The notes under the pieces: generated by a model | Database searches by the model: none | What the model saw: the letters and a program-made list of their open reading frames with translations, nothing else | What the model was told of the DNA's origin: nothing | Position numbers and translations under genes: made by a program | In this document: in pieces, positions 28,109 through 36,540 of the stretch | How positions within the stretch are numbered: the first letter of the stretch is position 1 | Layout: the number at the start of each line of letters is the position of its first letter | Source of the DNA: Dyadobacter pollutisoli | GTDB lineage: Bacteria > Bacteroidota > Bacteroidia > Cytophagales > Spirosomataceae | Reading direction: 5' to 3' | NCBI RefSeq assembly: GCF_026625565.1 | Contig: NZ_CP112998.1 | Span: 4,714,501-4,778,500, forward strand | DNA: 64,000 nucleotides

Positions 28109-28196
28109 TAGGCGAGATTATTTTTACTAAATGATGAACGGCTAATATTTCATTTGACCGGTAAAGACATTCAACATGAAGCAGAAAATCAGTCAG

Positions 28197-28523
28197 TTAG
28201 TTGATCATTTTCCGTTCAATAAGAAAATTCAGGATCAGACTTATTCCGCCCAGGAGAAAGACCATTGACAAATAGGCGGTGCCTTTGTTAAAATCATAAT
28301 ATTTTTCCAGCGTATCGCCCAGCAGGATACCCGAGCCAATACCCACGAAAAGCATCCCGAACTTTAATGTCGGATAGGTAGAAAAATTCTTGTCTGTAAA
28401 AATGGATGCATCTGCACCTTTCTCGATGAGGGCTATACGTTCCCGGTGGCGCGTCATCAGGAAAACATAAATGATTCCGAAAATTCCGGCAAATGCGCCC
28501 AGTGATATTACTACTCCGTTCAT
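28197..28523 (-). CDS. DUF6249-type small membrane protein
   Basis: 108 residues. An N-terminal membrane helix (ISLGAFAGIFGIIYVFL, about 5-21) is followed by a short basic segment TRHRERIALIEKGAD, then two more helices (about 55-70 and 82-101). This layout, with a RxERxALIEKG stretch after TM1, matches the DUF6249 family common in Bacteroidota beside ECF sigma genes (recognition from memory, no search run). The function is unknown. It is transcribed divergently from the ECF sigma factor at 28675, and its promoter has the same -35/-10 pattern as the sigma gene, so it is probably a member of that regulon. Confidence 0.85.
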   Translation of the reverse strand: MNGVVISLGAFAGIFGIIYVFLMTRHRERIALIEKGADASIFTDKNFSTYPTLKFGMLFVGIGSGILLGDTLEKYYDFNKGTAYLSMVFLLGGISLILNFLIERKMIN

Positions 28524-28551
28524 GATTGTTTTGTTTTAATGTTACCCATTT

Positions 28552-28578
28552 GACAGGAAACACCGTCGCACGGTTACA
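28552..28578 (-). promoter_or_regulatory. ECF-type promoter of the DUF6249 gene
   Basis: On the minus strand: TGTAACC (28572-28578), a 16-bp spacer, then TGTC (28552-28555) preceded by CC. It is identical in pattern and spacing to the promoter of the divergent sigma gene. The predicted leader is about 20 nt. Confidence 0.65.
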
Positions 28579-28620
28579 GATTTTTTGAAAAATATTAAAC
28601 AAAAAAAATATCGCCCGAAC

Positions 28621-28647
28621 TGTAACCGATCACCCAGCATTCCTGTC
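28621..28647 (+). promoter_or_regulatory. ECF-type autoregulatory promoter of the sigma factor gene
   Basis: TGTAACC at 28621-28627, a 16-bp spacer, then TGTC at 28644-28647 preceded by CC. A -35 with an AAC core and a -10 with GTC at N16 spacing are typical of ECF autoregulation. The start codon follows at 28675. Confidence 0.65.
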
Positions 28648-28674
28648 TTATCAGAAGATGAGTAACTTGAATGC

Positions 28675-29226
28675 ATGAAGAATCCGGGGGATCAGATCCA
28701 TATTGAGAAAGTAAAAAAAGGAGACCTGGGTTCCTTCACTTTTCTTGTTGACAAATACAAAAATATGGCGTACACCATTGCTTTCAAGATCTTGGGCAAT
28801 GCGGAAGACGCCGAAGATGTGGCGCAGGAAAGTTTTGTCAAGGCTTTTCTTCAGATCAATGCGTTCCAGGGGAAATCGAAATTTTCAACCTGGCTATACA
28901 CCATTGTTTACAGGACTTCTGTTTCTAAATTGCAGCAGGACAAGTTTCAGTTTCTTTCTATTGATGAAGAAATAAGTGAAAATTACAATGATGACCATTC
29001 AACTCCTCAAATTGAACAACTACAAGCCACTGAAAGAGATAAATTTGTAAAGGACGCGATCCAGAAGCTGCCAAAAATAGAGTCGCTGCTGATTACGTTG
29101 TATTATATGAATGAAAATTCGGTAGAGGAGATCGGCGAAATTACTGGCTTGTCTGCGGCCAACATCAAAGTAAAGCTGTTCAGGGCCAGGAAGGTTTTGG
29201 GAAAAGAACTACAATTTTTGTTATAA
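28675..29226 (+). CDS. ECF-type RNA polymerase sigma factor
   Basis: 183 residues, normal length for a group-4 sigma-70 factor. Region 2 is about residues 21-88, with the helix DAEDVAQESFVKAF and the -10 recognition/melting part FSTWLYTIVYRTS. Region 4 is about 120-178, with a helix-turn-helix around VEEIGEITGLSAANIKVKL. It directs RNA polymerase to promoters of the TGTAACC-N16-TGTC kind (inference from the two promoters flanking it). The next gene, an anti-sigma-like membrane protein, begins 8 bp after the stop. The signal sensed is unknown. Confidence 0.95.
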   Translation: MKNPGDQIHIEKVKKGDLGSFTFLVDKYKNMAYTIAFKILGNAEDAEDVAQESFVKAFLQINAFQGKSKFSTWLYTIVYRTSVSKLQQDKFQFLSIDEEISENYNDDHSTPQIEQLQATERDKFVKDAIQKLPKIESLLITLYYMNENSVEEIGEITGLSAANIKVKLFRARKVLGKELQFLL

Positions 29227-29234
29227 CGCGGAGC

Positions 29235-29753
29235 ATGGAAATGGAGGACCATAACGAAGAGAATTTCAGAAAACTGCTGCGAAGGACTGCAATAGATAAG
29301 CCTCGCGTAGATTTTACTGAAAATGTAATGAAGAAAGTCAGCGCGGAGTGGCAGCACATTACTGCTACTGAGGACGCTGCATTGAAAATGCTGGTTAAAA
29401 GTACGAGTCTTGAAAAGCCATCCGCTGCATTTACGGATCAGGTTTTACGTGCATTGCCAGCCCCTTCCCCTGCGATCAGGTACCAACCTATTATTCCGAA
29501 AAAAGCATGGTATTGGATAGCTGCGACGGTGTCAATGGTCATTGCAGCTTGTTTTTACTTTCCGGGTAGTACGTCGGAACAAACTCCGAAGGTCATTAGC
29601 TTCATTGAAAAGACTACAAGCTCGACCCACATTATTTCTGACAAAATGGCCAATGTACCGCAGCATTACTCGCTGATTATTATTGGGTTGGCGGCATTGA
29701 TGTTGTTTGATTATTTTCTTCGCTTAAAGGAAACAAAACTTGCCAAATCGTAA
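29235..29753 (+). CDS. Anti-sigma-like membrane protein with an internal repeat
   Basis: 172 residues; an alternative start two codons later (29241) is possible. The cytoplasmic N-terminus contains two copies of one motif: residues 13-35 and 52-74 both follow the pattern L-(x6-7)-KP-(x3)-FT-(x2)-V-(x3)-(V/L). Membrane helices are about 91-109 and 145-163. I see no zinc-binding HxxxCxxC anti-sigma domain, so the anti-sigma role is inferred from position (8 bp after an ECF sigma gene) and topology. The end of the gene forms one arm of the terminator hairpin at 29737-29767. Confidence 0.8.
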   Translation: MEMEDHNEENFRKLLRRTAIDKPRVDFTENVMKKVSAEWQHITATEDAALKMLVKSTSLEKPSAAFTDQVLRALPAPSPAIRYQPIIPKKAWYWIAATVSMVIAACFYFPGSTSEQTPKVISFIEKTTSSTHIISDKMANVPQHYSLIIIGLAALMLFDYFLRLKETKLAKS

Positions 29754-29767
29754 AGATTTGGCAAGTT
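29737..29767 (-). terminator. Hairpin between convergent genes
   Basis: Perfect 13-bp stem AACTTGCCAAATC / GATTTGGCAAGTT with a GTAAA loop. The T-rich tail (TTTTGTTT) is on the minus strand, so it best serves the gene at 29796-30182. On the plus strand it covers the last codons of the anti-sigma-like gene. Confidence 0.7.
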
Positions 29768-29795
29768 CCCCGGTAAGTTTAATCAGCGTTGCGAT

Positions 29796-30182
29796 TTATC
29801 CTTTACGATTGTAACGACGATTGTCAAACTGGCTACCGTGTTGTTGGTAAGCGAATAAACGCTGACGTTGGGCAGGAGTCAACACAGCAAGGATCTCTTT
29901 TTGCTTTTCCTGTTCCAGACGCTTAACGCCCTGATATGTGCTATATCTTCTGTTGGACGATGTCAGGCGATCATAATGGTTCTCGATCTTCTTGATTTTA
30001 TTCTCTTGCTTACGCGACAGTTTCACGATTTCATCCAGCTTATTGATCTTGAATTCCTCAAAAGCATTGTCAGCTCTGGAATTGGCTGTGGCTGGTACTT
30101 CCTGACGATTATAACGTTGTGCGAAGCTGTTACCTACTGTTAATGTAACTATGGTTGCGATGGCTAAGATGGTCTTTCTCAT
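29796..30182 (-). CDS. Small exported LTxxQ-type protein, function unknown
   Basis: 128 residues with a signal peptide (about 1-21, ending NSFAQ). The mature part is helical and highly charged. It has a run of Lys/Glu helices (about 41-72) and LTPAQRQRLF at 101-110, which resembles the LTxxQ motif of Spy/CpxP-like periplasmic proteins. A chaperone-like envelope-stress role is therefore possible but unproven. The C-terminus is rich in Arg/Asn/Tyr. It faces the sigma/anti-sigma pair convergently; I saw no TGTAACC box upstream, so I have no evidence that it belongs to that ECF regulon. Confidence 0.8.
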   Translation of the reverse strand: MRKTILAIATIVTLTVGNSFAQRYNRQEVPATANSRADNAFEEFKINKLDEIVKLSRKQENKIKKIENHYDRLTSSNRRYSTYQGVKRLEQEKQKEILAVLTPAQRQRLFAYQQHGSQFDNRRYNRKG

Positions 30183-30371
30183 GGTTTCTAAAATGTTTAA
30201 ATTGTTTGTTTATGTAGGTTAGAGGGCCTTTTTTGACAAACGTTTAATTCACTTAAAACCCAATCTGCGAACCAGGTCTTTCACCAGACAGTATGGTAGT
30301 TTTCATCGACGAGTGGTTACTTTTCGGGTTTTTAAATTTGAAAGGAAAAACTTTGATAGCACCGGGGGGTA

Positions 30372-30431
30372 TTTGGTCAAACTGAGCGGAGTCGAAGTAC
30401 ATGCACTTCGACTCCACTCAGTTTGACCAAA
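30372..30431. repeat. Long near-perfect hairpin downstream of P11
   Basis: 27-bp arms TTTGGTCAAACTGAGCGG.../...CCACTCAGTTTGACCAAA around ACATGC, with one mismatch. It lies 37 bp past the P11 stop, where the end of unit C would be. No T-tract outside the stem on either strand, so it is either a Rho-independent-like end without a tail or a dispersed palindrome. Confidence 0.7.
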
Positions 30432-30467
30432 AAACAGGGTAACAAAAAAAGGTTGATAATAAATATC

Positions 30468-32846
30468 CTATTCGCTCCTAAGCGATTTCACTGGATTCAT
30501 CAGTGCAGCTTTAATCGCCTGAAAACTTACAGTCAACAGTGTGATCAAAATGGCCGTCACCGCTGAAACCGCGAATACTACCCAGCTCAGCTCAATGTGA
30601 TACTCGTATTTTTTCAGCCAGTCGTTGAGGAAATATAATGCGATGGGCGAGGCGATCGCACAAGAGAGGATCACCAGGTATACAAATTCCTTGGATAACA
30701 TGGCCCACATTTGCGCCACACTGGCACCCAACGCTTTGCGGATCCCGATTTCCTTTGTGCGTTGCTCGGCCGTATAAGCCGCCAGACCGAACAAGCCCAG
30801 ACATGAAATAAAGATCGCCAGAACCGCGAAAACACGCGCCAGCTTACCAATCCTCTCCTCAGTCCTGAATTTGGTTTCATATTCCTCATCCGCAAATTTG
30901 AACTCGAAAGGTGAATCCGGATCATGTTTGCGAAATACAGCTTCTACTTTTTTCAACGCTTTATCTACCTCAGTACCCGGCGTCAGTTTTATATTGATCA
31001 GGTTGGCCCACTCATAATCCATTAAAAACACCGTCGGCACCGCAGGCTCATAAGGAGATTGCATGACCATATCTTTGATCACACCCACTACCTGACGAGG
31101 TTTCCCATTGAAACGGATCGTTTTACCCACAATGTCCTTGATCCCTGTCAATTTGACGGCTGATTCATTTAAAACAAAAGCTGCGGTATCTGTTGAAAAT
31201 TGTCTTGAAAAGTCACGACCCTGAATAATTTTCCAGCCAATGGTCTTCCCAAAATCATGCGTAACTGCGATCGTCCCGAACAACGGTAGCGAACCGGCTT
31301 CCATTCCCTCCCATTCAAAGCCGATCTGATTGGAATAAATGCCGGTAGTAGGACTCGACGACTGGCTCATTTCGTATACCACACCCGTTTTCAAAAGATC
31401 GTCTCGCAAGGGATAATATTTTCCATAGATGTTTGGAGAAATATCGATTTGCAACAAACCCTGCCGGTCGTAGCCTACGGGCCGGTTTTTAGCATGTTGG
31501 ATCTGCTGGAATACGATGATCGTGCCGATAATGAGCGTAATGGAGACTGTAAACTGCATGACCACCATTACTTTTCTCGGCGTAGCGGCCCACTTGCCAA
31601 GCTTGAATGTTCCTTTCAAAACTGCCAGCGGATTAAAGGAAGACAGATAGAACGCCGGATAGCTTCCCGAAATGAGGCCTGTAAATAATGAAAAGACGAT
31701 CAATATGAGCCAGAAAAGCGGATATTCATATGGAAACCCGACTTTTTTACCCGAAAGCTCATTGAATGCAGGCAATGTAAGTGCAACCAGCAAAATCGCG
31801 AGTATCAGCGCAAATGCTACTACCAGAAACGATTCGCTCAGGAATTGAAATACCAGCTGGCTTCTCAGTGAACCGATCGACTTGCGGATACCAACTTCTT
31901 TCGCACGCTTTTCGGACCGCGCGGTGCTGAGGTTCATAAAATTGATACACGCCAAAAGCAGCACAAACACGCCAATAATGCTGAAAAGCCAAACAAACTG
32001 AATTCCGCCGCCCACATTTTTACCGTCCTTGAAATCGGAATACAAATGCCACCGGCTCATTGGATGCAGGAAATAGCGTGGATTGTCTGTTTTAGAAAAC
32101 GCATGCGGCATTTCAACATCGCGTATTTTCAATGATACTTTTTCAATGTCCGCGTGATCGGCGACCTGTGCATAAAATTGAAAAGAATGGTTGCCCCATT
32201 GCGTTTGGGCATCTTTCACCCAATTTTCAGAAAGCAGGTAGTCATTCCAGGTGAGCAACATACTCAGTTCATTGAATTCAGAATTGAAAGGAATGTCCTC
32301 ATATACGCCGGTCACTTTTACATCCTTTTTAATATCGAGTTTAAGTGTTTTGTTCAGTGCCTCCTCATTGCCGAACAATGCTTTTGCGACAGTTTCTGAA
32401 ATAACAACCGAGCCGGTCTCTTTCAACGCTGTTTTCAGGTCCCCGCTGATCATTCTCAACGACAGCATTTCAGGAAAAGCTGGCTGGGCAAACATCCCGG
32501 ATTTGTTGATCTTCTTATCACCATTGGCCAGCAAATGCCCATAATTCCACGAGGCCATCGACGTATTCTTGAAGTCCGCCGAATACTTTGTACCCATTTC
32601 CATCACGGACGGAAGTGATACGGCCCTGCCGCTGCCTGTTTGTCCGTTGAATGTCTGATTAATGTAAGCCTGCGTGAGCCGGTCGTAGTTTTTATGGTAT
32701 TTGTTAAAGGAAAGTTCATCCCACACCCAGAGACCGATCAGCATTGCCACGGCAATTCCGACTGCTAGGCCGGCGATGTTAATAAATGAATAGACTTTGT
32801 TCTTGAAGAGATTACGAAGTGCGATAACGAAATAGTTCTTGATCAT
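30468..32846 (-). CDS. Permease P11: fused MacB/FtsX-type ABC transporter permease (type I)
   Basis: 792 residues, starting MIKNYFVIALRNLFKNK. Motifs KEVGIRKSIGS near residue 320 and KEIGIRKALGA near 699; SLRSQL follows the first motif as in P2 (SMRSQL) and P18 (SFRSQL). HPMSRWHLYSDF precedes TM2. By eye it is the closest relative of P2: both have ATPRKV/AIPRKV before TM5 and KNRP(I/V)GYDR after it. Second and last gene of unit C. It is separated from P12 by an AT-rich variant of the intergenic repeat, and followed by the long hairpin at 30372. Confidence 0.96.
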   Translation of the reverse strand: MIKNYFVIALRNLFKNKVYSFINIAGLAVGIAVAMLIGLWVWDELSFNKYHKNYDRLTQAYINQTFNGQTGSGRAVSLPSVMEMGTKYSADFKNTSMASWNYGHLLANGDKKINKSGMFAQPAFPEMLSLRMISGDLKTALKETGSVVISETVAKALFGNEEALNKTLKLDIKKDVKVTGVYEDIPFNSEFNELSMLLTWNDYLLSENWVKDAQTQWGNHSFQFYAQVADHADIEKVSLKIRDVEMPHAFSKTDNPRYFLHPMSRWHLYSDFKDGKNVGGGIQFVWLFSIIGVFVLLLACINFMNLSTARSEKRAKEVGIRKSIGSLRSQLVFQFLSESFLVVAFALILAILLVALTLPAFNELSGKKVGFPYEYPLFWLILIVFSLFTGLISGSYPAFYLSSFNPLAVLKGTFKLGKWAATPRKVMVVMQFTVSITLIIGTIIVFQQIQHAKNRPVGYDRQGLLQIDISPNIYGKYYPLRDDLLKTGVVYEMSQSSSPTTGIYSNQIGFEWEGMEAGSLPLFGTIAVTHDFGKTIGWKIIQGRDFSRQFSTDTAAFVLNESAVKLTGIKDIVGKTIRFNGKPRQVVGVIKDMVMQSPYEPAVPTVFLMDYEWANLINIKLTPGTEVDKALKKVEAVFRKHDPDSPFEFKFADEEYETKFRTEERIGKLARVFAVLAIFISCLGLFGLAAYTAEQRTKEIGIRKALGASVAQMWAMLSKEFVYLVILSCAIASPIALYFLNDWLKKYEYHIELSWVVFAVSAVTAILITLLTVSFQAIKAALMNPVKSLRSE

Positions 32847-32858
32847 GACGGGGTTGGG

Positions 32859-32964
32859 TTTTTGCTGTTAGCGATTAGCTTTTAGCTTTTTATAAATGTT
32901 TCTTTGGTATCGTTTATCTTATTCTATTAAAAATAGCTAACGGCTAAAAGCTAGTAGCAAAAAA
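32859..32964. repeat. AT-rich variant inverted repeat R7 (P12/P11 junction)
   Basis: Left arm TTTTTGCTGTTAGCGATTAG plus CTTTTAGC; right arm AATAGCTAACGGCTAAAAGC then TAGTAGCAAAAA. It has the same position and layout as the GC-rich elements, but the unit is closer to AGCTAAN than GCCGANA. Confidence 0.7.
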
Positions 32965-32965
32965 A

Positions 32966-35380
32966 CTACTCACTTCTCAGCGCCTTTACCGGATTCACCA
33001 ATGCTGCTTTTATACTCTGGAAACTGACGGTTATTAATGCAATTACGATGGCAAAAATACCTGCCGCAACGTATAGCCACCAGCTGATATTCACCTTGTA
33101 AGTAAAGTCTTGCTGCCATTCATTCATGAAATACCAGGCGATCGGCGAGGCGATGATGAGGGCAACCAGAACCAGTTTTACAAAGTCCACCGAGAAGAGA
33201 CTGAAAATATTGAATGCCGTTGCACCGATCGCCTTACGAATTCCCATTTCTTTTGTACGGGATTCTGCCATGAACGCCACAACCCCATACAAACCCAGAC
33301 ATCCGATGAAAATAGCAATGGCGGATAGGATTTTAAATAAGTCGAAAAGCTTTTCTTCTTTCTCGTAGAAACTGTTTAATGTTTCATCTAAAAACGAATA
33401 TTTGAAAAGGAAATCGGGAAAAGATGCTGTCCACGCTTTTTCCACCTTTTCGATTAATGCAGGGCTCGATCCCGCCGCCAACTTGATTCCAAGTGTTCTA
33501 TAGTTGCCCCGGTCCGTAGTCAAAACACATGGGATAATTTCGCGGTGCAGACTATAAGTATTGAAATTTTTGACAACCCCAACAATTGGCAGCTTAACGC
33601 CGGATCCGCCGATCGCCATTCGTTTTCCAATGACTTCTTCCGGCTTTTTGAATCCAAGCTTCTTCACGAATGCTTCATTGATCACAAATTCCCGCATGGT
33701 ATCGGCGGGCAGGTACATGCGTCCGGCAATGAGCTGCAACCCGTAAGTTTTGACATAAGCGGTATCAGCGGGCCGCATTACCACCTCGAAATCAAGCATT
33801 TCAGCATCATTCTCAAATTTAAAACCAGTTTGCCAATTGCTTCTAGACATTGGAGTGAAGGCGCTGAAACTCATATCCTTAATACCTGGTTCCGATTTAA
33901 GTTTCGCGTACAAAGTTTCAAGCTGCCCCGGGCCTTGTCCCGGAATGTGCATGCTGACAATCGCATCTTTTTCGAAACCCAGATCCATCGTCCGGAAAAA
34001 CTTCATCTGGCTGTATGCGATCAAAGTTCCCAGCAATACAACCTGTGAAATAGTGAATTGAAGTACGATCAAACCGCGTCGCAGGTTGGACTGGCCGCTT
34101 CCAGTGGTTCGCATCTTACCTTTTAATGCAAGAATAGGCTGATAACCCGATACCACCAATGCAGGATATGCACCGGAAAGTACCGTGGTCACGATCGCAA
34201 GTACAAGCAGGAATACCAGAATGATGGGGTCAGCGACGAATACAATGCCTTTTGACTGAATATTCAATATCTCGGCGACAGAGGGAAGTGCAATTTGGGC
34301 AAGTATCAATGCGAATACGACGGATACGATTGTTAAAATTCCGGTTTCAGAAAAATACTGTCGGAGCAGCTGCCCGCGTGTGCTTCCCAGGACTTTCCTC
34401 ACTCCCACTTCCCGGGCCCGTCGCAAAGCCTGTGCAGTAGCCAGATTAATGAAATTGACACAGGCTGTTACGAGAATAAAAACGCCAATCAGTACCATTG
34501 CCCAAATCATTCCTTTGCTGATGGTGCGTCCGGCATAGTTCGGCGTACGATTATCAAAATGAATATCATCAACCGGCTGTAATACCAATTCCAATTCCGC
34601 TGCATCCTTAGGGGCCCGGTATTTCTTACTCATTATAGCCAGGTTTTGCTCCATTCGTTCCTTACTGAGCGATTCTGGTAAACGTATATACATTTGTCCA
34701 CCTCCGTAGGTACTGACCCAATCGTCCCAGTTCGTAAATGAACCGTAATCTTTCAAAGACGAGAACGAAAGCATTGTATTGAACGGAAAGCTGGTGGTCG
34801 GCAGCGGGTCTTTGATCAAGCCGGTTACCAGGAAATCCCTATGATTGGATACCCGGATAGTTTTGCCCATCGGGTCAGCGTCTCCAAAGTATTTTTTCGC
34901 CTGGGTTTCCGACAGAACGACGGTGCCTGGATTTTTCAATGAAGTTGCCGGCGACCCTTTCAGCCAGGTGTAGGTAAAAAGTTTGAAATATTCAGGAGCA
35001 ATAAACGATACGGAGTAAAACGGCTCGGAGAACTTTTTACGGCTCGCACCTTCTCCGATTGTCACTAGCGTTTCCCGCATCGCATAGGTACAGGCTATCA
35101 GATCTTTAACCTCCGGATAATCGCTTTTTATCGCTGCAAGAGCGGGCAACGGCATGCCTGCATTATAGCCTTTGTCACCGTCTGCCTTGTTATGCTGTAC
35201 AATACGAAATACGCGTTCGACTTCTTTGTGCTGCCGGTCAAAACTCAGTTCATATCGAACGGTAAAAAAAATGAGCAGGCAGCAGGCTAGCCCCAGTGTG
35301 AGCCCGGTGATATTAATGACCGTAAAATTCCAGTTGCGCCTGAGGTTCCTAAATGAAGTGATAAGGTAATTTTTGATCAT
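32966..35380 (-). CDS. Permease P12: fused MacB/FtsX-type ABC transporter permease (type IV), first gene of unit C
   Basis: 804 residues. Motifs REVGVRKVLGS near residue 326 and KEMGIRKAIGA near 713; the second is unusual (Met and Ala) and is followed by TAFNIFSLFSVDF, unlike the common SVANIVALLSxDF. Tail NPVKALRSE. VDDIHFDNRTPNYAGRTISK leads into TM2. Preceded by a promoter region with the enhancer palindrome, giving a leader of about 26 nt. The order P12-P11 repeats the P3-P2 arrangement of unit E. Confidence 0.96.
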   Translation of the reverse strand: MIKNYLITSFRNLRRNWNFTVINITGLTLGLACCLLIFFTVRYELSFDRQHKEVERVFRIVQHNKADGDKGYNAGMPLPALAAIKSDYPEVKDLIACTYAMRETLVTIGEGASRKKFSEPFYSVSFIAPEYFKLFTYTWLKGSPATSLKNPGTVVLSETQAKKYFGDADPMGKTIRVSNHRDFLVTGLIKDPLPTTSFPFNTMLSFSSLKDYGSFTNWDDWVSTYGGGQMYIRLPESLSKERMEQNLAIMSKKYRAPKDAAELELVLQPVDDIHFDNRTPNYAGRTISKGMIWAMVLIGVFILVTACVNFINLATAQALRRAREVGVRKVLGSTRGQLLRQYFSETGILTIVSVVFALILAQIALPSVAEILNIQSKGIVFVADPIILVFLLVLAIVTTVLSGAYPALVVSGYQPILALKGKMRTTGSGQSNLRRGLIVLQFTISQVVLLGTLIAYSQMKFFRTMDLGFEKDAIVSMHIPGQGPGQLETLYAKLKSEPGIKDMSFSAFTPMSRSNWQTGFKFENDAEMLDFEVVMRPADTAYVKTYGLQLIAGRMYLPADTMREFVINEAFVKKLGFKKPEEVIGKRMAIGGSGVKLPIVGVVKNFNTYSLHREIIPCVLTTDRGNYRTLGIKLAAGSSPALIEKVEKAWTASFPDFLFKYSFLDETLNSFYEKEEKLFDLFKILSAIAIFIGCLGLYGVVAFMAESRTKEMGIRKAIGATAFNIFSLFSVDFVKLVLVALIIASPIAWYFMNEWQQDFTYKVNISWWLYVAAGIFAIVIALITVSFQSIKAALVNPVKALRSE

Positions 35381-35417
35381 GGCTGGTTAGATTGGTTCTG
35401 GCATTCAACATCACTAC

Positions 35418-35521
35418 CTAAAACTCATACCAACCATACATATTCTTGAATTTCAATTAATTACAAATTAAATTCATAAATCTGCTGTTCGCTTTCGGAC
35501 ACGGATGTACGGCTTTGAACA
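35418..35521 (-). promoter_or_regulatory. Unit C promoter: two enhancer palindromes plus sigma-54-like -24/-12
   Basis: TGTTCGCTTTCGGACA at 35486-35501, four bases, then TGTACGGCTTTGAACA at 35506-35521. The -24-like box TGGTATGAGTTTTAG is at 35418-35432 on the minus strand, 53 bp from the nearer palindrome. No T-run follows the palindromes, which argues against a terminator role. The far palindrome ends 26 bp from the Kir channel stop. Confidence 0.62.
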
Positions 35522-35547
35522 GGGTGCAATAGATCACGAAACCTACT

Positions 35548-36513
35548 TCAGGCCGGCAAAACCACTTTTTCGTATAAATTGATCTTTTCCAGCATCAGGT
35601 TCGTGTAGTTACCATCGTCCGACCGGGCATACATCGGAATGAACTTCGCACCATATACGAGCTCGTCCTGAGTGTAAGAAGTACGCTGTTGAACGGTATT
35701 GGAAAAATGGTCGTCAAATGCCTTGATCGTGATCATCAGTTCAATCTTACAATCGATAAAATCCTGCTCTGTATAATCGCGGAGCGGGCTTTTGTCGTCC
35801 AGCGGATGAACGATGGTCCAGCTGAGGGCCAGGGAATTAATGTGATTTATTTCCAATGGCAATGGATAAAATTTCGTCACTGTTTTTCCGTCCTCCTCCA
35901 CGTGTACGGCAAGGGTAACCTGCGCGTCAGCATCTGTGAGGTGGTTATTTTTGTAGGTAGCAAGCCGCAACATAAGTGCCCTACCTCCTTTAAACGGAGC
36001 CACCAACAGGCTGGGACTAAACCTGATATAAGCCTTGGGTCTCGAAAAACGAGCGTAGAACATACCCGTTACCAATGCAAAAGACATGATACCGATAAAA
36101 GATTCGAGCGAAGCTACCACATTAGTCACAAAACCTACGGGGCTAATGTGGCCGTAGCCGACCGTAGTGAGGGTTTGTGAACTGAAAAAGAAGGCCTGCA
36201 AAAAATCCTGGATGAAATCTCCCTCCGCGTGCGTACCATTGAGGTGATCGATACCAATGAGATAGTAAAATGCGGCAAAGGATAAATTGAGACAGGTATA
36301 TATGGCAAAAACGGTCAGCGTGAACACAACATGGTTCATGTGGAGCAGCGAATGATAAATGCTGACACGCTCGTACAACGGCACCCCGCTTTTCCGAAGA
36401 TTGATCCGCCCGTCTTTGTTCGTCAGCCTGCCCCCCTCCGCACTACTATTAGGGCTGAAACCGGTATTATCAATCGCATTACTTTGCGGTGCTTTGGGAG
36501 ATTGGTTGGTCAT
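35548..36513 (-). CDS. KirBac-type inward-rectifier potassium channel
   Basis: 321 residues; it forms a tetrameric K+ channel in the inner membrane. Seen in order: a polar N-terminus of about 45 residues, an amphipathic slide helix (about 47-60, YERVSIYHSLLHMNH), TM1 (about 62-85), pore helix and selectivity filter TVGYG at 117-121, TM2 (about 128-153, with a glycine that may serve as hinge), then a cytoplasmic immunoglobulin-like Kir domain (about 160-310) starting ARFSRPKAYIRFS. Length and domains are complete. It lies 27 bp downstream of the zeta-toxin-like gene on the same strand, so the three genes 37307-35548 may form one unit. Gating ligand unknown. Confidence 0.93.
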   Translation of the reverse strand: MTNQSPKAPQSNAIDNTGFSPNSSAEGGRLTNKDGRINLRKSGVPLYERVSIYHSLLHMNHVVFTLTVFAIYTCLNLSFAAFYYLIGIDHLNGTHAEGDFIQDFLQAFFFSSQTLTTVGYGHISPVGFVTNVVASLESFIGIMSFALVTGMFYARFSRPKAYIRFSPSLLVAPFKGGRALMLRLATYKNNHLTDADAQVTLAVHVEEDGKTVTKFYPLPLEINHINSLALSWTIVHPLDDKSPLRDYTEQDFIDCKIELMITIKAFDDHFSNTVQQRTSYTQDELVYGAKFIPMYARSDDGNYTNLMLEKINLYEKVVLPA

Positions 36514-36540
36514 AACAGGGCCGGCCGTTATTTTTAGTTT

